Counted from the stretch's first letter, positions 15,190 through 23,001 are shown. The stretch: DNA of 23,482 bases from an uncultured Agathobacter sp. (GCA_910587655.1 CAJUND010000034.1:6916-30397), one strand, 5' to 3'. The notes: generated by a model not told the origin, from the sequence alone. A program made the numbers and translations.

Positions 15190-15851
15190 CGGTATCCCAC
15201 TCCCCAGACCGTTTCCACCATCGTTTCATCCGAATATTTCCCAAGCTTCTGCCGGATTCTTCTGATATGTTCCGTGATAATGCTGTCTTCCCCGTCTTTG
15301 TCAAATCCCCATAGGCGTTCGTATATCATTTCCTTTGTAAATACCTGGTTTTTATGCCGGCTTAAAAATTCCACAATTTCATATTCCGTCTTTGTCAGGC
15401 GGACTGCTTCACTGCCAAACCTCACCTGCCTTGCAGAATAGGATATGGTAAATTCCCCTGCAAATCCCACGGCTTCCGGCTCCCTGCCTCTCTGCTGCCT
15501 CCGTAAATGCGCTGCCACCCGCTCTTTTAATTCCATCATGCCAAACGGTTTTTCAATGTAATCATCACCGCCGCAGCGGAATCCCCTGACCTTGTCCTCT
15601 TCTTCAATTCTTGCCGTCAGAAACAGGATGGGACAGTTGACAAATTCCCGGATACGTTCACAGACTTCATAGCCGTCCATTTCCGGCATATTCACGTCCA
15701 GGAGAATCAGGTCGCATCCCGCGGATATTTTCTCCAGCGCCTCCGCTCCGTTTTTTGCCGTGTATACCGTATAGCCCTCCAGCGAAAAATATGCTTTGAG
15801 CATTTCCCGGATTTCCTTTTCATCATCCACAATTAAAACTGATGTATTCAC
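15177..15851 (-). CDS. OmpR-family response regulator
   Basis: 224 aa. The receiver domain has acidic D9/D10, phosphoacceptor Asp52 in LILLDVNMPEMDG, Thr in FLTAR and Lys in YIEKPF. The C-terminal winged-helix domain (about 125-224) ends in VETVWGVGYRW. The start codon is GTG at 15851, seven bases after AGGAG. It is cotranscribed with the kinase. It probably binds the direct-repeat operator found both before its own gene and before the ABC operon, giving autoregulation plus control of the transporter. Confidence 0.94.
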   Translation of the reverse strand: MNTSVLIVDDEKEIREMLKAYFSLEGYTVYTAKNGAEALEKISAGCDLILLDVNMPEMDGYEVCERIREFVNCPILFLTARIEEEDKVRGFRCGGDDYIEKPFGMMELKERVAAHLRRQQRGREPEAVGFAGEFTISYSARQVRFGSEAVRLTKTEYEIVEFLSRHKNQVFTKEMIYERLWGFDKDGEDSIITEHIRRIRQKLGKYSDETMVETVWGVGYRWIG

Positions 15852-15875
15852 TGCAGTTCTCCTATAGTTGTTTTT

Positions 15876-15950
15876 ATTTATTTTACCATATCGTCAATCT
15901 CTGATTGACGATGCGATATGTGCAATGCACTTTCATTTATTTTACCATAT
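15876..15950. repeat. 16-bp direct repeat flanking a 43-bp hairpin-containing insert
   Basis: ATTTATTTTACCATAT occurs at 15876-15891 and again at 15935-15950. Between them lies CGTCAATC-tct-GATTGACG (15892-15910), a perfect 8-bp inverted repeat. On the minus strand the repeat contains the extended -10 ATGGTAAAAT, so the response-regulator leader carries a second -10-like copy closer to the start codon. It looks like a small local duplication or insertion. Confidence 0.7.
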
Positions 15951-15971
15951 AATTCTCTATTTTTTCCCTAC
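15939..15971 (-). promoter_or_regulatory. Response-regulator operon promoter with autoregulatory operator
   Basis: Minus strand half-sites TAGGGAAA and TAGAGAAT with an 11-base period (15951-15971), then 6 bases to the extended -10 TGG-TAAAAT (-10 at 15939-15944). The organisation is the same as at 13904-13936. Confidence 0.75.
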
Positions 15972-15991
15972 GGAAGAACTGTTTATTCCAT

Positions 15992-16032
15992 AAAAAACGG
16001 ACAGCTGCAAACCTTTATGGTCCACGCTGTCC
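15992..16032 (-). terminator. Intrinsic terminator after the Rpn-type gene
   Basis: Minus strand stem GGACAGC / GCTGTCC with a 20-base loop, followed by GTTTTTTATGG. It lies about 130 bases after the Rpn stop and upstream of the two-component promoter. The interval 16033-16164 holds no convincing gene. Confidence 0.7.
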
Positions 16033-16164
16033 CGAATCATGCTCTATCCACTGATAAGCTCCATGCCACCACATAATATCTTTTCCCCTCAGATAACAAA
16101 ACCACTATGTTATTTTCTGGAATATCCCTGCCTAATTTACGGCTTAAATATGCGGCATCAGCTT

Positions 16165-16952
16165 CTATCTGACCTGCTCTTCCAGCTCTCGTATTACTGA
16201 TAACGGCAAATCCAGATATTCTGCTATTTCTTCCCTGGTCAGTTTTCCTCTTTCCAGCATACGCACAGCCGCCATTTTCTTTTCATCCGTCACAAAATCA
16301 GTAATCATTTCTTCCATCGCTTTACACATAGATCGTATGCCCTCCTTGTCCTTTTTAAAGTAATTTGCTGCATCGGCAAGTTCCTTAAAAATCATATCGT
16401 CCGGTTCTGAAACTGAAAAATCATGCATGAGCTTTCCCAGGTCTGTATCATCCCTATAAGAAGCATTCACATAAATGATATGGGATCCGTCATTAAAATA
16501 TTCTTCCGTTTCTTTTATATACCGGTCAATATGATAAATTGGTTTATTACCACCAATGACGTCACTCTCTGTAATAAATACAACATATGTTTCTGCAAGA
16601 TTCTCCACTTCAAAACCTGCTGGAAGAATATCGCTGTCTATCAGACTGCTGTTGTATCTTGCACGTCTTGCCCCCGCTCCTTTTTCATCCCTTTGAATTT
16701 CAATATTATATTTTCTGCCCCTGCTGTCAGTTGCATAAATATCAAGCCTTAAGGACCGTCCTTTGATATTTTTCATACTGTATTGTGTCTGTACCTTCTC
16801 CACTTTCATATCAGGCTTTTCCAGTACAATACGAAGCACAAGCTCAGTAGCTTTTTTATTGTCTTCAAAACACTTTGTCATAAAATCACATCCAGCAGCC
16901 GGAAATTTCTGATTCGCTGCAGCATTTCTTCATGCTTTTGTTCTTTTGTCAT
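16165..16952 (-). pseudogene. Rpn/PD-(D/E)XK nuclease family protein (putative transposase family), N-terminal frameshift
   Basis: The main part (ATG 16881 to stop 16165, 238 aa) has the Rpn-family nuclease core: Asp47 in SLRLDIYATD, E61-I-Q63 in YNIEIQRDE, and GAGARRARYNSSLID. It ends in a small helical DNA-binding-like tail (LTREEIAEYLDLPLSVI). Family members normally carry about 20 more residues ending in LLDDDFMTKCFEDN. Those residues are present in another frame from ATG 16952 (MTKEQKHEEMLQRIRNFRLL), broken at GATGTGATTTTATG by an apparent one-base loss. Either the gene is a recent pseudogene or it restarts at ATG 16881 through an ATGA overlap. Confidence 0.75.
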
Positions 16953-17118
16953 TACATAACCCAAGTTGATATCTCACTTTCCTATAAATAACTTTCCTAT
17001 ATTCATAATATCACTAAATCCCTGTTTTTTCAAACAGTTTCCAGGTCGTGCCAATCCCCCATTATACCTCTGCTATATCAAAAACAATTGTTCATTTTTT
17101 ATTTTTCGCAGGTTTAAG

Positions 17119-17147
17119 TTGACACACGACATACTGTGTGGTACGAT
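17119..17147 (+). promoter_or_regulatory. Strong sigma-A promoter of the PadR/DUF1700 operon
   Basis: -35 TTGACA (17119-17124), 17-base spacer and -10 TACGAT (17142-17147). An inverted repeat GGTA-cgata-TACC (17140-17152) covers the -10, a plausible autoregulatory PadR site. Confidence 0.8.
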
Positions 17148-17170
17148 ATACCGCAAGGAGGGAAGATACA

Positions 17171-17503
17171 TTGAATATTGATGAATGGAAATCGCAAATC
17201 AAACGGGGAACCCTGGAATACTCCATTCTGCTGATGATACAGGCACACAGCAGTTACGGCTACGAAATTATTAACAGATTAAACGAGTGGGATATTTTAT
17301 CAGCAAAGGAAAGCACGGTTTACCCGCTGCTGCGGCGGTTATTAAAAGAAGAATACTTAACATCCTCGTGGCAGGAAACAGCAGAAGGCTTACCGCCCAG
17401 AAAGTATTACACCATCACAGACACCGGCAGAAAATACCTGGATGCCATGTCCGTGGAATGGGACAATTTAATTTCAGCAATCAAAAAAATAAAAGGAGAA
17501 TAA
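17171..17503 (+). CDS. PadR-family transcriptional regulator
   Basis: 110 aa from TTG 17171, eight bases after AAGGAGGG; a longer frame would start inside the promoter. The winged-helix core is typical of the short PadR subfamily: KRGTLEYSILLMIQ, YGYEIINRL, STVYPLLRRLLKEEYL and PPRKYYTITDTGRKYL. It is followed after 4 bases by a DUF1700 membrane protein, a very common pairing in Firmicutes in which PadR represses its own operon. The ligand is unknown. Confidence 0.93.
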   Translation: MNIDEWKSQIKRGTLEYSILLMIQAHSSYGYEIINRLNEWDILSAKESTVYPLLRRLLKEEYLTSSWQETAEGLPPRKYYTITDTGRKYLDAMSVEWDNLISAIKKIKGE

Positions 17504-17507
17504 AACT

Positions 17508-18071
17508 ATGGATACGATTTTAAGCAGCTATCTTGACAAGACAGACAGATATTTAAAACCCATGCCTGCATCAGAACGCAGCGATATTATTCAGGAAATA
17601 AAAAGTGAGATTTCAGAACTGCAGAAGACGGAACACCTCTCCAGCGAACAGATTGTGGCGCGTCTGGGAGACCCGAAGGAACTGGCATCTGCATACCTGG
17701 GAGACGCCATTTCCAAAGGCAGCGGCTTTAGTTTTGGCAGATTCCTGACGGTTCTTGCATTTTACAGTGTCGTTGGTTTTTCCGGATTATTTGTCATACC
17801 AACACTCGGAATCATAGCTCCTGTATTTATGGTATGCGGGATTCTCTGTCCGGTTGCCGGACTGTTCAAGGCAGTTGTCGGGCTGCTGAACCTTAAAATT
17901 CCTTTTGCAGGGCATATTGTATTTATGTACGGCTCCTCGGAAGCCGGACCTGTAATGACATTTTTTCTGGCGCTTTTCACCGGAATCTTTCTGTTTGCCG
18001 CCGGTTACGGGGCATGGAAGCTGCTGGTTTACTATGTCAGAACAGTAAGCAGAACCCGCCGGAAACTCTAG
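17508..18071 (+). CDS. DUF1700 (HAAS-domain) membrane protein
   Basis: 187 aa. The N-terminal HAAS-type helical domain (about 1-65: YLDKTDRYLKPMPASERSDI, IVARLGDPKELASAYL) is followed by three or four membrane helices from FLTVLAFYSVVGFSG. GGAG ends just before the PadR stop, and ATG 17508 lies 4 bases after it, so translation is coupled. The family always accompanies PadR regulators; its biochemical role is not established. It converges on the XRE gene, 20 bases away. Confidence 0.9.
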   Translation: MDTILSSYLDKTDRYLKPMPASERSDIIQEIKSEISELQKTEHLSSEQIVARLGDPKELASAYLGDAISKGSGFSFGRFLTVLAFYSVVGFSGLFVIPTLGIIAPVFMVCGILCPVAGLFKAVVGLLNLKIPFAGHIVFMYGSSEAGPVMTFFLALFTGIFLFAAGYGAWKLLVYYVRTVSRTRRKL

Positions 18072-18091
18072 CGGGTCCTGCCATTTGCTGC

Positions 18092-18838
18092 TTATGAAAA
18101 TGAAAAGCTGGTAAACACACCGGCTTTGGAAACGCTGTCCACATGGATGTATACGTCCATGCAGGTACAGCCGTCTTTCTCATATACATATTCAAAACAG
18201 CCTAACACATTTTCCTGTGGTTTTTCCTTAAACCCGTTTGCCTCCAGATATTCCATAATACGCTTATAGGCGTTTGGAATACGGTCAAATGCCGCCGCAA
18301 ACGGGTCGTAAACAGTAATTACCGCATAGTCGGCCTCTTCCTGCTTCACAAAATGCACATTCCCCGGACAGGACGGCTCAAATTCCTCCGGCAGAATATA
18401 TGCCGCCACATACCCCCGCAGTCCGAAACGGTTCTGCTGTTCCATGGAAACAAACGGGAAATCCCAGCCAATACGTTTTGCATCGGGCTTTATCTTAAAA
18501 AGCCCTGCCTGCTCTGCCCAGCGGTCCATGTAATCATTTGCATTATCCTCCGGATTCGGGGTAACCATAACATACTGCGCCATGTGAAACGGCCTTACGG
18601 TCCTGATCTGAATTTCCGAATAAATTTCACTGTACGCAGACAAATCCTCCCTCACAAGCGCATCCAGCTTACATGCAAACATATCGCTTAATCCTATCAG
18701 CTTGTCCATCTCCGGAACCACCTCGTCCGCCTCCCATTTTGAAACGGTCTGCCGTGATACAGACATACGTTCTGCAAGCTGCTCCTGTGTGACCTTCTGC
18801 TGTTTCCGCAGATACTGAATATTTTTTCCCAGACTCAT
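18092..18838 (-). CDS. XRE-type regulator with GyrI-like effector-binding domain
   Basis: 248 aa. The N-terminal helix-turn-helix (about 1-60) contains VTQEQLAERMSVSRQTVSKWEADEVVP. The C-terminal 150 residues resemble the AraC-effector/GyrI-like ligand-binding domain (EADYAVITVYDP, NGFKEKP, FEYVYEKDGCTCMDVYIHV). ATG 18838 is preferred because GGAGG lies six bases before it; the ATG at 18844 overlaps the ribosome binding site. Probably a small-molecule-responsive repressor; the target is unknown, possibly itself. Confidence 0.88.
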   Translation of the reverse strand: MSLGKNIQYLRKQQKVTQEQLAERMSVSRQTVSKWEADEVVPEMDKLIGLSDMFACKLDALVREDLSAYSEIYSEIQIRTVRPFHMAQYVMVTPNPEDNANDYMDRWAEQAGLFKIKPDAKRIGWDFPFVSMEQQNRFGLRGYVAAYILPEEFEPSCPGNVHFVKQEEADYAVITVYDPFAAAFDRIPNAYKRIMEYLEANGFKEKPQENVLGCFEYVYEKDGCTCMDVYIHVDSVSKAGVFTSFSFS

Positions 18839-18857
18839 AAGCATCCTCCTTAAACTG

Positions 18858-18886
18858 TTGTAACTGCTGTAAGCTTATTATTACAA
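18858..18886 (-). promoter_or_regulatory. Inverted repeat in the XRE promoter region
   Basis: TTGTAA (18858-18863) and TTACAA (18881-18886) form an inverted repeat with 17 bases between the arms. On the minus strand the right arm reads TTGTAA at a -35 position, with a poor -10 TACAAC near 18857-18862. A candidate autoregulatory site only. Confidence 0.35.
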
Positions 18887-18934
18887 ATCAGGAAAAACGA
18901 ATCCACCATACAGAAATTGCATTTTTATTTAAGA

Positions 18935-18955
18935 ATGTAAACTGGCGGTTTACAT
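18935..18955 (-). terminator. Stem-loop overlapping the S66 stop codon
   Basis: A perfect 8-bp stem ATGTAAAC / GTTTACAT with loop CGCCA begins in the last codon. The tail TCTTAAATAAAAAT is only weakly U-rich, so termination efficiency is uncertain. Confidence 0.45.
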
Positions 18956-19831
18956 GGCAGGACATCCTGCTCCCGGTCCGGATTCAAACCTCATTTCCTC
19001 CCCGATGACAACAGCTTTCGCATCTGTACCATGACCGATATCTGGTGTAACTGCAATGGGAAGGTCTTTTCCGGCAATTTTTTTCAAAAGCCTTCCGGCT
19101 TCCTCCGTGCCGGATTCCTGTTCCAGCTGTGTAAACGTCCCCAGCAAAACACCCGCCGCCTTTTCAAACGCGCCCAGCTGCTGCAGCTGGCATAAATACG
19201 TTTCTATACGGGAAACACCCCCGCTTAAGCTTTCCAGCAGTAAAATCTTCCCTTCCATGTCCGGCATATATTCTGTTCCTGCAAGCTTTAAAAAACAGCG
19301 GATATTTCCTCCGACAACAATTCCCTGCATCTGCTTTCGCTGGATAAAACGGTAATTTATCCGGAACAGATCAAGCCCCTGTTCCACAACGGTGTTTTTA
19401 AAATCACGCATCTGCTGTTCCTTAAAATCGTAAACCATATTGCGAATCTGGTACAGCACAGAAGGCTTTTTTGTTTTCGCATAAATGGCATTCAATACGG
19501 TTGTCAAATCACTGTATCCCCAGAATCTTTTTCCGGTGCTTTTGATATATTCATAGTCCAGGTACGGCAGAATACCGTTTGCCGCGTCCCCGCCGGAAAT
19601 ATCAAATATTTCCGTGATTTCACTGTCCTGGTAAAAACCCATCAGGGCACTGGCACGCTCTTTTGCCGTCCCGCTGAATGTACCGTCTTTTTCAAAGATA
19701 AATTCACTAAATTCCGGCTGTATTCCCATATCTAACAATACGTTTTCGAGATTCTTTAAATTTCCTGCCCATTCTTTTTTCTGTCCGTCGGAACAGCATA
19801 CGATTCCTGCTTTTTGTGTTCTGTTAGTCAT
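18950..19831 (-). CDS. S66-family (LD-carboxypeptidase/MccF-like) protein lacking the catalytic Ser
   Basis: 293 aa with the S66 fold landmarks ISGGDAANGILPYLDY, FWGYSDLT and VVGGN. The Glu200 (LLLESLSGG) and His267 (DIGHGTD) expected in the Ser-Glu-His triad are present. In MccF-like enzymes the nucleophile elbow reads GGxxSN; here it is GGDAAN, so Ala84 replaces the Ser. Peptidase activity by the usual mechanism is unlikely. The gene follows the two LRR membrane-protein genes by 45 bases in one operon. No signal peptide is present, so the protein is cytoplasmic. It may be a pseudo-enzyme or use another mechanism. Confidence 0.85.
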   Translation of the reverse strand: MTNRTQKAGIVCCSDGQKKEWAGNLKNLENVLLDMGIQPEFSEFIFEKDGTFSGTAKERASALMGFYQDSEITEIFDISGGDAANGILPYLDYEYIKSTGKRFWGYSDLTTVLNAIYAKTKKPSVLYQIRNMVYDFKEQQMRDFKNTVVEQGLDLFRINYRFIQRKQMQGIVVGGNIRCFLKLAGTEYMPDMEGKILLLESLSGGVSRIETYLCQLQQLGAFEKAAGVLLGTFTQLEQESGTEEAGRLLKKIAGKDLPIAVTPDIGHGTDAKAVVIGEEMRFESGPGAGCPAM

Positions 19832-19876
19832 TTCCAGTTACCATTTTCCCTTCAGAAATTATGATACCATCCTGTA

Positions 19877-21664
19877 TTACAGACTTCCCACATGCGGCTC
19901 TTTATAAACCTGTACATTGCCGGAAAAAACCGGGTCTTTTTCAGGATTCCCGTATATATAAATTCTTTTCAGTTTCTTACAGGAGTCCAGCGGGGAATAA
20001 TCCGTTATTTTATTTCCCTGCAGGTTAATTGCCTCCAGATTCTGAAGGTCTGCAGTAAAGCCAATGTCTTCTATCCCGTTTCCCTTAAGATCCAGCTTTT
20101 TTAAATTCGGATAATGCAGCAGGATCTTAAAATCTTCTTCTTTTTTGGAATTATCTGCATTAATCCAAGCGGTCATCTTGATTTTCTCAACCGATAAATT
20201 ATCCTCAAGCACGCCGGGATTTAAAAACAGCTTCGTCCTGTCCGGGCTGATTCCCGTATCCCCAATGGAAATCTCCTTCATCCCCGGTTTATTAAAAACA
20301 GATTCCATACCGGTAATGCCGTCCCCCCAGAAATCTTCAATTGAAAGTTTTTCCAGTTTTGGCATCCCCGCCAGTCCGGACACATCAACAGGATTTCCCG
20401 CCCTGGCAAAAATTTTCAGCCTGAGGTCCAGCGCCTTTAAACTGGTCAGCTGCTGCAGCTGCTGCAGTTTTTCCTCCTGGTCAATATCCAGGTTGACTTC
20501 TTCCAGCTGCTTCATTTCAAAGAGGGGTTCGATTTCAACTTCCCCATTATCCGTAAAATACAGTTTTTTTAAGTCCGGTACCTCAGCCAGCATGGAGAGG
20601 TCCCCACTCTCTCCGATTTCTGTACAAAGCTCTTCCAGTTTTGGCATTTTCCCCAGAAAAGCACTGTCCTTCAGCATGACCCCACTGACATAAAGGCTTC
20701 TGACGCTGCCAAGCTTTTCCAGTTCCTTAAGCCCGGCACTGACCGTACCGGATTTTAAATATATAATTCTTAAGCGGGTACAGTTTCCAATCCCCGTAAT
20801 ATCCAGCGTCCCGTCTGGACCGGGGTAACCGTCAGCCACAATTTCTTCCAGATTTTTATATTCCCCGATTCCTTCCAGGTTTCCGTTCTGTGCGCCCATG
20901 TGGAGCACCCTGACGTACTCAGGCTCAAAACATGCCGTTACATTCTTAAGGGACTCACTGGTTTCAATATAACTGATTTTTGCCTCTTTGGAATATTTCA
21001 TCTGGGAAAGCCACAGCGTGTTACTGTTGTCTATCCTTGTCAGTCCGGTAAACATCGTAAAATCCGACGGCCAGCTGGCTTTGCTGCTGTGGTATGTCCA
21101 TGTCTCTATGGTATCCTGAAACGTTTCCTCGCTCTCACAGTCCTCATAATTGGTAAAGCTGTACTTTATGACATGAAACCCGTCGTTTACATCCCTGTCA
21201 CTGTCATAACGGATATAACGGATACTGGCAAACTCCTTATCTGTAATATCCTTATATTCCTTTCCAAAAATATCCTTGCAGAAAATGGCAAGAAGCTCCC
21301 CGTTTTCTTCAAACGCTGCATCCCGGTCCGAGGAAGAGAGTACGGAAAAATTCGCCGCAAGGTTTACGCCCAGAATTACCAGTACCGTTATGACTGCAAT
21401 CACAAGAAACCACACCAACACCTTTTTTGTGGATCTGATGGTCTGGTTTACTTCTTCCGCGCCTTCGTAATCAATATTAATATTAATTACGACTCCCTTT
21501 GCTTCATCGACCAGAAATGTCTGGCCGCAGTAAGGACATCTTGCATGTGTCCTGTCTGTCAGCGTAAGCCCCCCGCCGCAGTTGGTGCATATGAGCTGAA
21601 CCAGTTCGGCAGCCGTATTGTCAGCTGATGTATGTACCGTGTACGGTTGATCCTCTTTTTTCAT
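19877..21664 (-). CDS. Zinc-ribbon, single-TM, leucine-rich-repeat protein (paralog A)
   Basis: 595 aa. An N-terminal cytoplasmic zinc ribbon (C26-x2-C29 and C43-x2-C46: ICTNCGG, RCPYCGQ) leads to one membrane helix at about 82-103 (VLVWFLVIAVITVLVILGV). A large extracytoplasmic part follows: a unique domain (about 115-230) and irregular leucine-rich repeats to the C-terminus (PNLKKLDLKGNGIEDI, QNLEAINLQGNKITD). ATG 21664 directly follows the stop of the upstream paralog, with AGGAG inside that gene. The LRR likely binds something outside the cell; no enzymatic domain is visible. The function is unknown. Confidence 0.82.
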   Translation of the reverse strand: MKKEDQPYTVHTSADNTAAELVQLICTNCGGGLTLTDRTHARCPYCGQTFLVDEAKGVVININIDYEGAEEVNQTIRSTKKVLVWFLVIAVITVLVILGVNLAANFSVLSSSDRDAAFEENGELLAIFCKDIFGKEYKDITDKEFASIRYIRYDSDRDVNDGFHVIKYSFTNYEDCESEETFQDTIETWTYHSSKASWPSDFTMFTGLTRIDNSNTLWLSQMKYSKEAKISYIETSESLKNVTACFEPEYVRVLHMGAQNGNLEGIGEYKNLEEIVADGYPGPDGTLDITGIGNCTRLRIIYLKSGTVSAGLKELEKLGSVRSLYVSGVMLKDSAFLGKMPKLEELCTEIGESGDLSMLAEVPDLKKLYFTDNGEVEIEPLFEMKQLEEVNLDIDQEEKLQQLQQLTSLKALDLRLKIFARAGNPVDVSGLAGMPKLEKLSIEDFWGDGITGMESVFNKPGMKEISIGDTGISPDRTKLFLNPGVLEDNLSVEKIKMTAWINADNSKKEEDFKILLHYPNLKKLDLKGNGIEDIGFTADLQNLEAINLQGNKITDYSPLDSCKKLKRIYIYGNPEKDPVFSGNVQVYKEPHVGSL

Positions 21665-22636
21665 TTATTCTCTCCTGATTTCAATCTTTCCTTCGTATGT
21701 TTCCTGCAGCTGTGCCCACTGTTCTTCCGTAATATACCAGATACTGCTTCCTGATATGGTCAGTTTCTTTAAAGAGGGAAGGGATAATAACTCCTCCATG
21801 TTTTCATAAACTTTTTCCTCATCCATCACAAGGTCTTTCAGTGAAAGCTCTTCAAGGGCTTTCATGTTTTTAAAATCGTTTACATTTTTTAAAACGGCAT
21901 CCTGTAATGTAAAGACTTTCACATCCGTTAAATCCTTAAGAAAAGAATAATCCCTCAGGTCCTGGGCGTTATTTATCACAACTTCTTCTATCGTATCCGG
22001 ATTTAAGGAAGAAAAAAACTTTGATTTTCCGTATCTGGAAAGTCCGTCATTGCAGGAAATATAGCGTAACTGGTTTTCCTTTGGCAGCACATAGTTTTCC
22101 CATGCTTCCGTATAAAGCTCCACCCTTGTCAGCCCGGAAAAATATTCCAGGTTCGCCGGGGAAAAATCTTCCCTTATGGCAGTCACCTCCACGGTTTCCA
22201 ACGTTTTCTCATAACTTTCCCGGTTATCATATTCATAGTAGTCTTCAAAGCTGTAGGTAAACTGATAGGTTTTGTCTTTTTCAATTTTCAGGTAGCGTAT
22301 CTTTTTCAAATCCTCAGCGGAGATCTGCGGAAGGGGCCTGTCATATACTTCCAGCAGAAAATCCCTGAACGCAACGGAAAAACGGCTGGCTTTTTCTGCC
22401 AGTCTTCCCGTGTAAATTTCGTATGCTGCCACAGCGACCAGTACGGCAGCTATCACTGCAGCCGCAATCATGACAATAATTCTGGAAACCGTAAGGCGGA
22501 TACTGACCCTGTGGGTTTTGTCCGTTGAGATATAGTATTCCTGCCCACAGTTTTCACAGTAGTATGTCAGTTTATTTTTTAATCTCAAGCTTCCCCCGCA
22601 GGAGGAACATTTCTCTTTGATACCTGTATTCCCCAT
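21665..22636 (-). CDS. Zinc-ribbon, single-TM, LRR-like protein (paralog B)
   Basis: 323 aa from ATG 22636 (AGGGA upstream); a TTG at 22681 would add 15 residues. Same plan as its neighbour: zinc ribbon C10-x2-C13 and C27-x2-C30, membrane helix at about 53-71, a matching extracytoplasmic domain (IRYLKIEKDKTYQFTYSFED against IRYIRYDSDRD...VIKYSFTNYED; FSGLTRVEL against FTGLTRIDN) and a shorter LRR region. These shared segments show tandem duplication. It is translationally adjacent to the 595-aa protein and the first gene of the operon. Function unknown. Confidence 0.8.
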   Translation of the reverse strand: MGNTGIKEKCSSCGGSLRLKNKLTYYCENCGQEYYISTDKTHRVSIRLTVSRIIVMIAAAVIAAVLVAVAAYEIYTGRLAEKASRFSVAFRDFLLEVYDRPLPQISAEDLKKIRYLKIEKDKTYQFTYSFEDYYEYDNRESYEKTLETVEVTAIREDFSPANLEYFSGLTRVELYTEAWENYVLPKENQLRYISCNDGLSRYGKSKFFSSLNPDTIEEVVINNAQDLRDYSFLKDLTDVKVFTLQDAVLKNVNDFKNMKALEELSLKDLVMDEEKVYENMEELLSLPSLKKLTISGSSIWYITEEQWAQLQETYEGKIEIRRE

Positions 22637-22713
22637 ATCACGCTTTCCCTGGTTACTGCCGCCTTTCTGTTCTTCATGCAAATCAACGAACTTCCTAATG
22701 CATCCTTTGCATT

Positions 22714-22745
22714 AAAATCCCCTGCAAACATAACATCTACAGGGG
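22714..22745 (-). terminator. Terminator of tRNA-Leu(CAG)
   Basis: Minus strand stem CCCCTGTA / TGCAGGGG (one G-U), followed by ATTTTAATG. It lies between the tRNA and the LRR operon. The tail is short, so some read-through is possible. Confidence 0.6.
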
Positions 22746-22772
22746 AAAGGTGAAAATATAAATTTATAATAA

Positions 22773-22856
22773 TGCAGGAGATGGGACTTGAACCCACACG
22801 ATATTGCTACCACAGGCACCTGAAGCCTGCGCGTCTGCCAATTCCGCCACTCCTGC
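22773..22856 (-). tRNA. tRNA-Leu (anticodon CAG)
   Basis: 84-base class II tRNA. The acceptor stem is GCAGGAG / CTCCTGC, with a long variable arm and T-arm GTGGGTTCAAGTCCCAT. The anticodon loop TTCAGGT, closed by CAGGC/GCCTG, gives CAG (codon CUG). CCA is not encoded. Confidence 0.97.
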
Positions 22857-22867
22857 GAACAAATGAT

Positions 22868-22896
22868 ATTTTATCTAATCTCAGAACAAATGTCAA
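22868..22896 (-). promoter_or_regulatory. Promoter of tRNA-Leu(CAG)
   Basis: Minus strand -35 TTGACA (22891-22896), 17-base spacer and -10 TAAAAT (22868-22873), just ahead of the tRNA. Confidence 0.85.
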
Positions 22897-22953
22897 GGGG
22901 TAAATGTAAAATAAATGAACGAATATATATTTTTTTAAATTTGAAAATAGGCA

Positions 22954-22982
22954 TTGACAATTACCGGGATGTCTGGTATTAT
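22954..22982 (+). promoter_or_regulatory. Promoter of tRNA-Leu(AAG)
   Basis: -35 TTGACA (22954-22959), 17-base spacer and -10 TATTAT (22977-22982), about 20 bases before the tRNA. It is divergent from the promoter of the other tRNA-Leu. Confidence 0.85.
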
Positions 22983-23001
22983 ATTCAAGTCGCTAAGGCA
23001 T

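Noticed and set aside
16037..16205. Minus-strand open frame of about 55 codons overlapping the end of the Rpn gene (contains LLSEGKRYYVVAWSL).
   Set aside because: No start codon or ribosome binding site is visible and most of its upstream part lies in another frame of Rpn. It may be a remnant, but cannot be supported as a gene.
17083..17092. AACAATTGTT palindrome upstream of the PadR promoter.
   Set aside because: Short and AT-rich; likely by chance in this base composition.
18054..18076. ACCCGC/GCGGGT inverted repeat at the DUF1700 stop codon as a terminator.
   Set aside because: Only six pairs, an 11-base loop and no T-run on either strand.
20900..21628. 242-codon plus-strand frame opposite the LRR gene.
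   Set aside because: Antisense shadow; the minus-strand protein has coherent zinc-ribbon, TM and LRR features.
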